Source: Trichomonas tenax
Taxonomy: Eukaryota > Parabasalia > Trichomonadida > Trichomonadidae
Assembly (NCBI GenBank): GCA_023091735.1
Contig: JALKBU010001514.1
Span: 1 to 10,090, forward strand
Reading direction: 5' to 3'
Length of the DNA: 10,090 nucleotides
Below, in pieces: positions 7,991-10,090 of this stretch. Numbering within the stretch: position 1 is the stretch's first letter; every line of letters begins with the position of its first letter. The notes beneath the pieces were generated by a model that saw only the letters and a program-made list of their open reading frames with translations, did not search any database and was not told the DNA's origin. Position numbers and translations under genes: made by a program.

Positions 7991-8640
7991 GGATGCAAAT
8001 CTGGATGATATTTTAGAATTTTCCTGATTTCCATTTTCAGACAAAATAACCTTCTTTTTTATCGTTTTTTTTGTCAAATAAATTATTTACTGGACAAAAA
8101 TTTTAAAACGCTTTTCAATAATCAGATACTTCAAAATCGATATTTAAAATATAGCATCTACATGTGATGTACTATATGAATAATCGGTTAAAATCGATTA
8201 TTCAATTTTCAGACCATGATTTTAAATTGTACGTCTATATATGGTTTAAATAATGAATCAAAATTCAAAAAAATAAAGTAGTGAAATATATTTTTTTTTT
8301 TGTCTTTTGTCAAAAACAATGAAAATCGATTCAAAACTCTTATTCATAAAAATGCGCAAAAAATTTAAATCTGGCATATATTCCCCTTAAAGAACCTGTA
8401 TTTATGAGGATTTTGGTCTAAATCGCAATATTCACGAAATAAGGTTGATTTTAGCGATTCTGTCTGTTTATTCATAACACTACACTCTGCATAACCTATA
8501 TTCATTATATTTAATAATCATTTTGCTCTAGGTTGATTTTTGATGGAATTATGAAATTGAATCCGTTGAAACATTGTAAATATCACACTGAGGCCCAACA
8601 ATTCCATATCTAGTAATGTATAAAAATCTAACTATGTTGT
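7991..8640. other. AT-rich intergenic stretch with one strong hairpin
   Basis: No coding frame is supported on either strand. It contains a T-run at 8290-8300 and the inverted repeat described at 8177-8204. Confidence 0.5.
8177..8204. repeat. Perfect 10-bp inverted repeat (hairpin), 8-nt loop
   Basis: TGAATAATCG at 8177-8186 pairs exactly with CGATTATTCA at 8195-8204, leaving an eight-base loop (GTTAAAAT). It lies in intergenic DNA away from any gene end. It could be a footprint of a small inverted-repeat element or simple chance in AT-rich sequence. Confidence 0.6.
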
Positions 8641-8832
8641 TTTAGATCGATTCGAAGAATGATATTTGATGAGTCCATTCTAAATCTTAGAATATGGTTC
8701 GCGTAATGGAGACATAGATGATCTTTGTTACAATCTATATAATAATATTTACGCAAAATGGCCATTAATACAATTAATGTCGCCAATAAAATAAGAAAAA
8801 ACAAAAGATCAAGAAACAAGATTGATCTAAAA

Positions 8833-9399
8833 TTAGAAGTCTGGGAACTTATCAAATGTCTCATAGTCTTTATCCTCGAAGATGTTCTCGATGCGCATGT
8901 GAGAAGATAAAGCTTCAAATCTGTATTCGTCCATAAAATCACCAAAAACAGTGAAATCCTCATTCAGGTTTGGAGACGATAACTGTTCTAAGTCTGGGAA
9001 TTCGATCAAGGCTGGAAGAACTGGCTTTGGTGCTGGAATTAGAACCGGAGCCAATTTTTTTGGGGCTATTTTCTTGGTTTTCGTTGGTTTAGCGCTGATT
9101 GGAACCCACTCAGCCTGATTGTAGTTTCCATCACTAAGGCCATAGAATGTTGAGCGTTTATCAACACCAGGAACAGGAACTAAGTTCTTATACTTAACAA
9201 TGCAGTAATCCTGTGTAACACTCAATATGATTCTAACGTAATCAGAACACTTTGAGCTGATCAAGTCTGCAAGTGGTTTATCATTTTGTCTGATCCAAGT
9301 TTCAATCTCGTGTGATGCCAAAGGGCGCTGTCTCATCTTAATGACGTCAACAGCAGCTGCTCTAAGTTTTGTACTAGTTTGATTTGGATCTCCGTTCAT
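8833..9399 (-). CDS. Winged-helix-like nuclear protein, 188 aa, intact
   Basis: Residues about 10-71 look like a compact winged-helix fold: helix LRAAAVDVIKMRQRPL, then SHEIETWIRQND, a helix with SSKCSDYVRIILSVT and a strand pair CIVKYK. The pattern of a helix, P-L, x-x-x-E-I and a later recognition helix recalls HARE-HTH/winged-helix domains. It is followed by a conserved-looking P-G-V-D-K-R-S-T-F-Y-G-L block (77-88). Residues 103-130 are Lys/Pro/Ala-rich (TKTKKIAPKK), suitable as a nuclear signal or DNA contact, and 131-188 are strongly acidic with many aromatic residues, like an activation or interaction tail. Similar proteins are recalled from trichomonad genomes, without assigned function. 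The ATG at 9397-9399 is chosen because an initiator lies 10 nt upstream; the gene is unbroken and ends in TAA. Its G+C content is visibly higher than its surroundings. A DNA-binding or regulatory role is an inference. Confidence 0.85.
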   Translation of the reverse strand: MNGDPNQTSTKLRAAAVDVIKMRQRPLASHEIETWIRQNDKPLADLISSKCSDYVRIILSVTQDYCIVKYKNLVPVPGVDKRSTFYGLSDGNYNQAEWVPISAKPTKTKKIAPKKLAPVLIPAPKPVLPALIEFPDLEQLSSPNLNEDFTVFGDFMDEYRFEALSSHMRIENIFEDKDYETFDKFPDF

Positions 9400-9402
9400 A
9401 CC

Positions 9403-9411
9403 AAAAAATGA
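9403..9411 (-). promoter_or_regulatory. Initiator (Inr) of the winged-helix gene
   Basis: On the minus strand the sequence is TCATTTTTT, which fits the trichomonad Inr pattern TCA-pyrimidine-A/T. With the A at 9409 as the transcription start, the leader to the ATG is 10 nt, within the very short range usual in trichomonads. This supports both the start codon and the parabasalid assignment. Confidence 0.6.
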
Positions 9412-10090
9412 TGCGATGAGGCTATTGACACCTCACTTTTGGGCCTTCTCAATTCTCAATTCAAAATCATGATATTTGAAATCTATTACATAAATATATG
9501 CTAAACATGATTCTGAACATTCAAATTATTCAAAAACATTATGTTCTTATTAGATAGAGGATTAATAGAATAGTAAAATTATATTTGAATTGTAAAGAAT
9601 TGTTTCAGAAAATTTGAGGATTACAACGTTTTTTTTTTTTTCTTAAAATTAAGATAAAGAAAATTGATTTGTATTCAAAAATCTATTAATATATTGAATG
9701 TAGATATTAAAACGAGATGGTAAAATATATTTGAAGGATAATTGAATTTAATGTCAATATTTGGATTCTATATCGTATGCAGAGAATAATTGTTCATGAA
9801 AAAAAAAATAAAAATAAGCACAATTTTTTTGTGATGAATAAACTGTCAACACAATTTTCTTTTGAATTTTATTGAGCTACCTCAGCAGAGTCTTTTCACA
9901 TCTATTTTGAACTTTTAATTTCAATTTTTGTTGAATGGATTCAAAAAAATATATCTAAAAGTGGGAAAATTTTTCCTTCTGCGGTGTAGTCCCGCGACCT
10001 TCATAACTTTTTATCTGATCAATATTTTTTCGATTTGAAAGTACTTTCATGTACATATTGATAGTTGTCTATCCAGTGGTGCAAGTGGCA
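9412..10090. other. AT-rich stretch, no supported gene; less AT-rich right end
   Basis: No coding frame or RNA gene is recognised on either strand. There is a T-run at 9631-9641 and an A-run at 9799-9808. From about 9960 the sequence becomes less AT-rich and includes a small GC hairpin (GCGG 9981-9984 with CCGC 9992-9995). This right end may be the edge of another element that continues outside the window. Confidence 0.45.

Noticed and set aside
7693..8034. Minus-strand open frame of 113 codons with an ATG
   Set aside because: The plus strand in the same place gives a more protein-like FLYWCH-type reading. The minus frame ends in a low-complexity hydrophobic stretch produced by A-runs, and no initiator is near its ATG.
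9981..10090. Possible tRNA or other small RNA gene at the right end
   Set aside because: The GC hairpin is isolated. No T-arm GGTTCGA-type motif, cloverleaf or known RNA signature was found.

Overview
The window looks like an AT-rich stretch of a parabasalid (trichomonad) genome, most likely a Tritrichomonas-type organism. The evidence is extreme A+T content, no operon structure or ribosome binding sites, intronless genes with very short leaders beginning at TCA-pyrimidine initiator (Inr) elements, decayed ankyrin-family genes of the kind that are hugely expanded in trichomonads, and remains of Mutator-like transposons. The species is an inference; no rRNA or other phylogenetic marker is present.

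Almost everything here is broken. Only one gene is clearly intact: a 188-residue winged-helix-like protein on the minus strand (8833-9399), with a good Inr 10 nt before its ATG. The rest is a gene graveyard. (1) 21-1015, with further pieces at 1592-1781 and 2334-2417: an ankyrin-repeat gene with a possible BTB-like N-terminal region, carrying several frameshifts and stops. (2) About 2541-3928, 4325-4507 and 4693-6331, plus strand: one or two large multi-pass membrane protein genes that can be followed through changing frames, ending in a 484-codon frame with three in-frame stops. It resembles the N-terminal halves of the large trichomonad TmcB-like/receptor-cyclase membrane proteins, but no cyclase domain is present. 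(3) 7115-7592, minus strand: a decayed Mutator-like (MULE) transposase with a D-x-T-Y motif, next to a divergent FLYWCH-like fragment on the plus strand at 7796-7990. (4) The remaining stretches are AT-rich and show no gene.

The most unusual object lies inside the membrane-protein relic. It is a 348-bp cassette (3973-4320) bounded by a perfect 30-bp inverted repeat and flanked on each side by the triplet ATC. It contains a minus-strand fragment of a ubiquitin gene, and the ubiquitin homology begins exactly at the inner edge of one inverted repeat. This looks like a small non-autonomous, MITE-like transposon that captured a piece of a polyubiquitin gene and inserted into the membrane-protein gene. 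The resulting 77-codon ubiquitin-like frame is still open, but it lacks the N-terminal strand, about five residues of the central helix region and the final glycine.

The genes do not form a pathway. The window is best read as one conserved nuclear gene surrounded by decaying members of expanded families and transposon debris.
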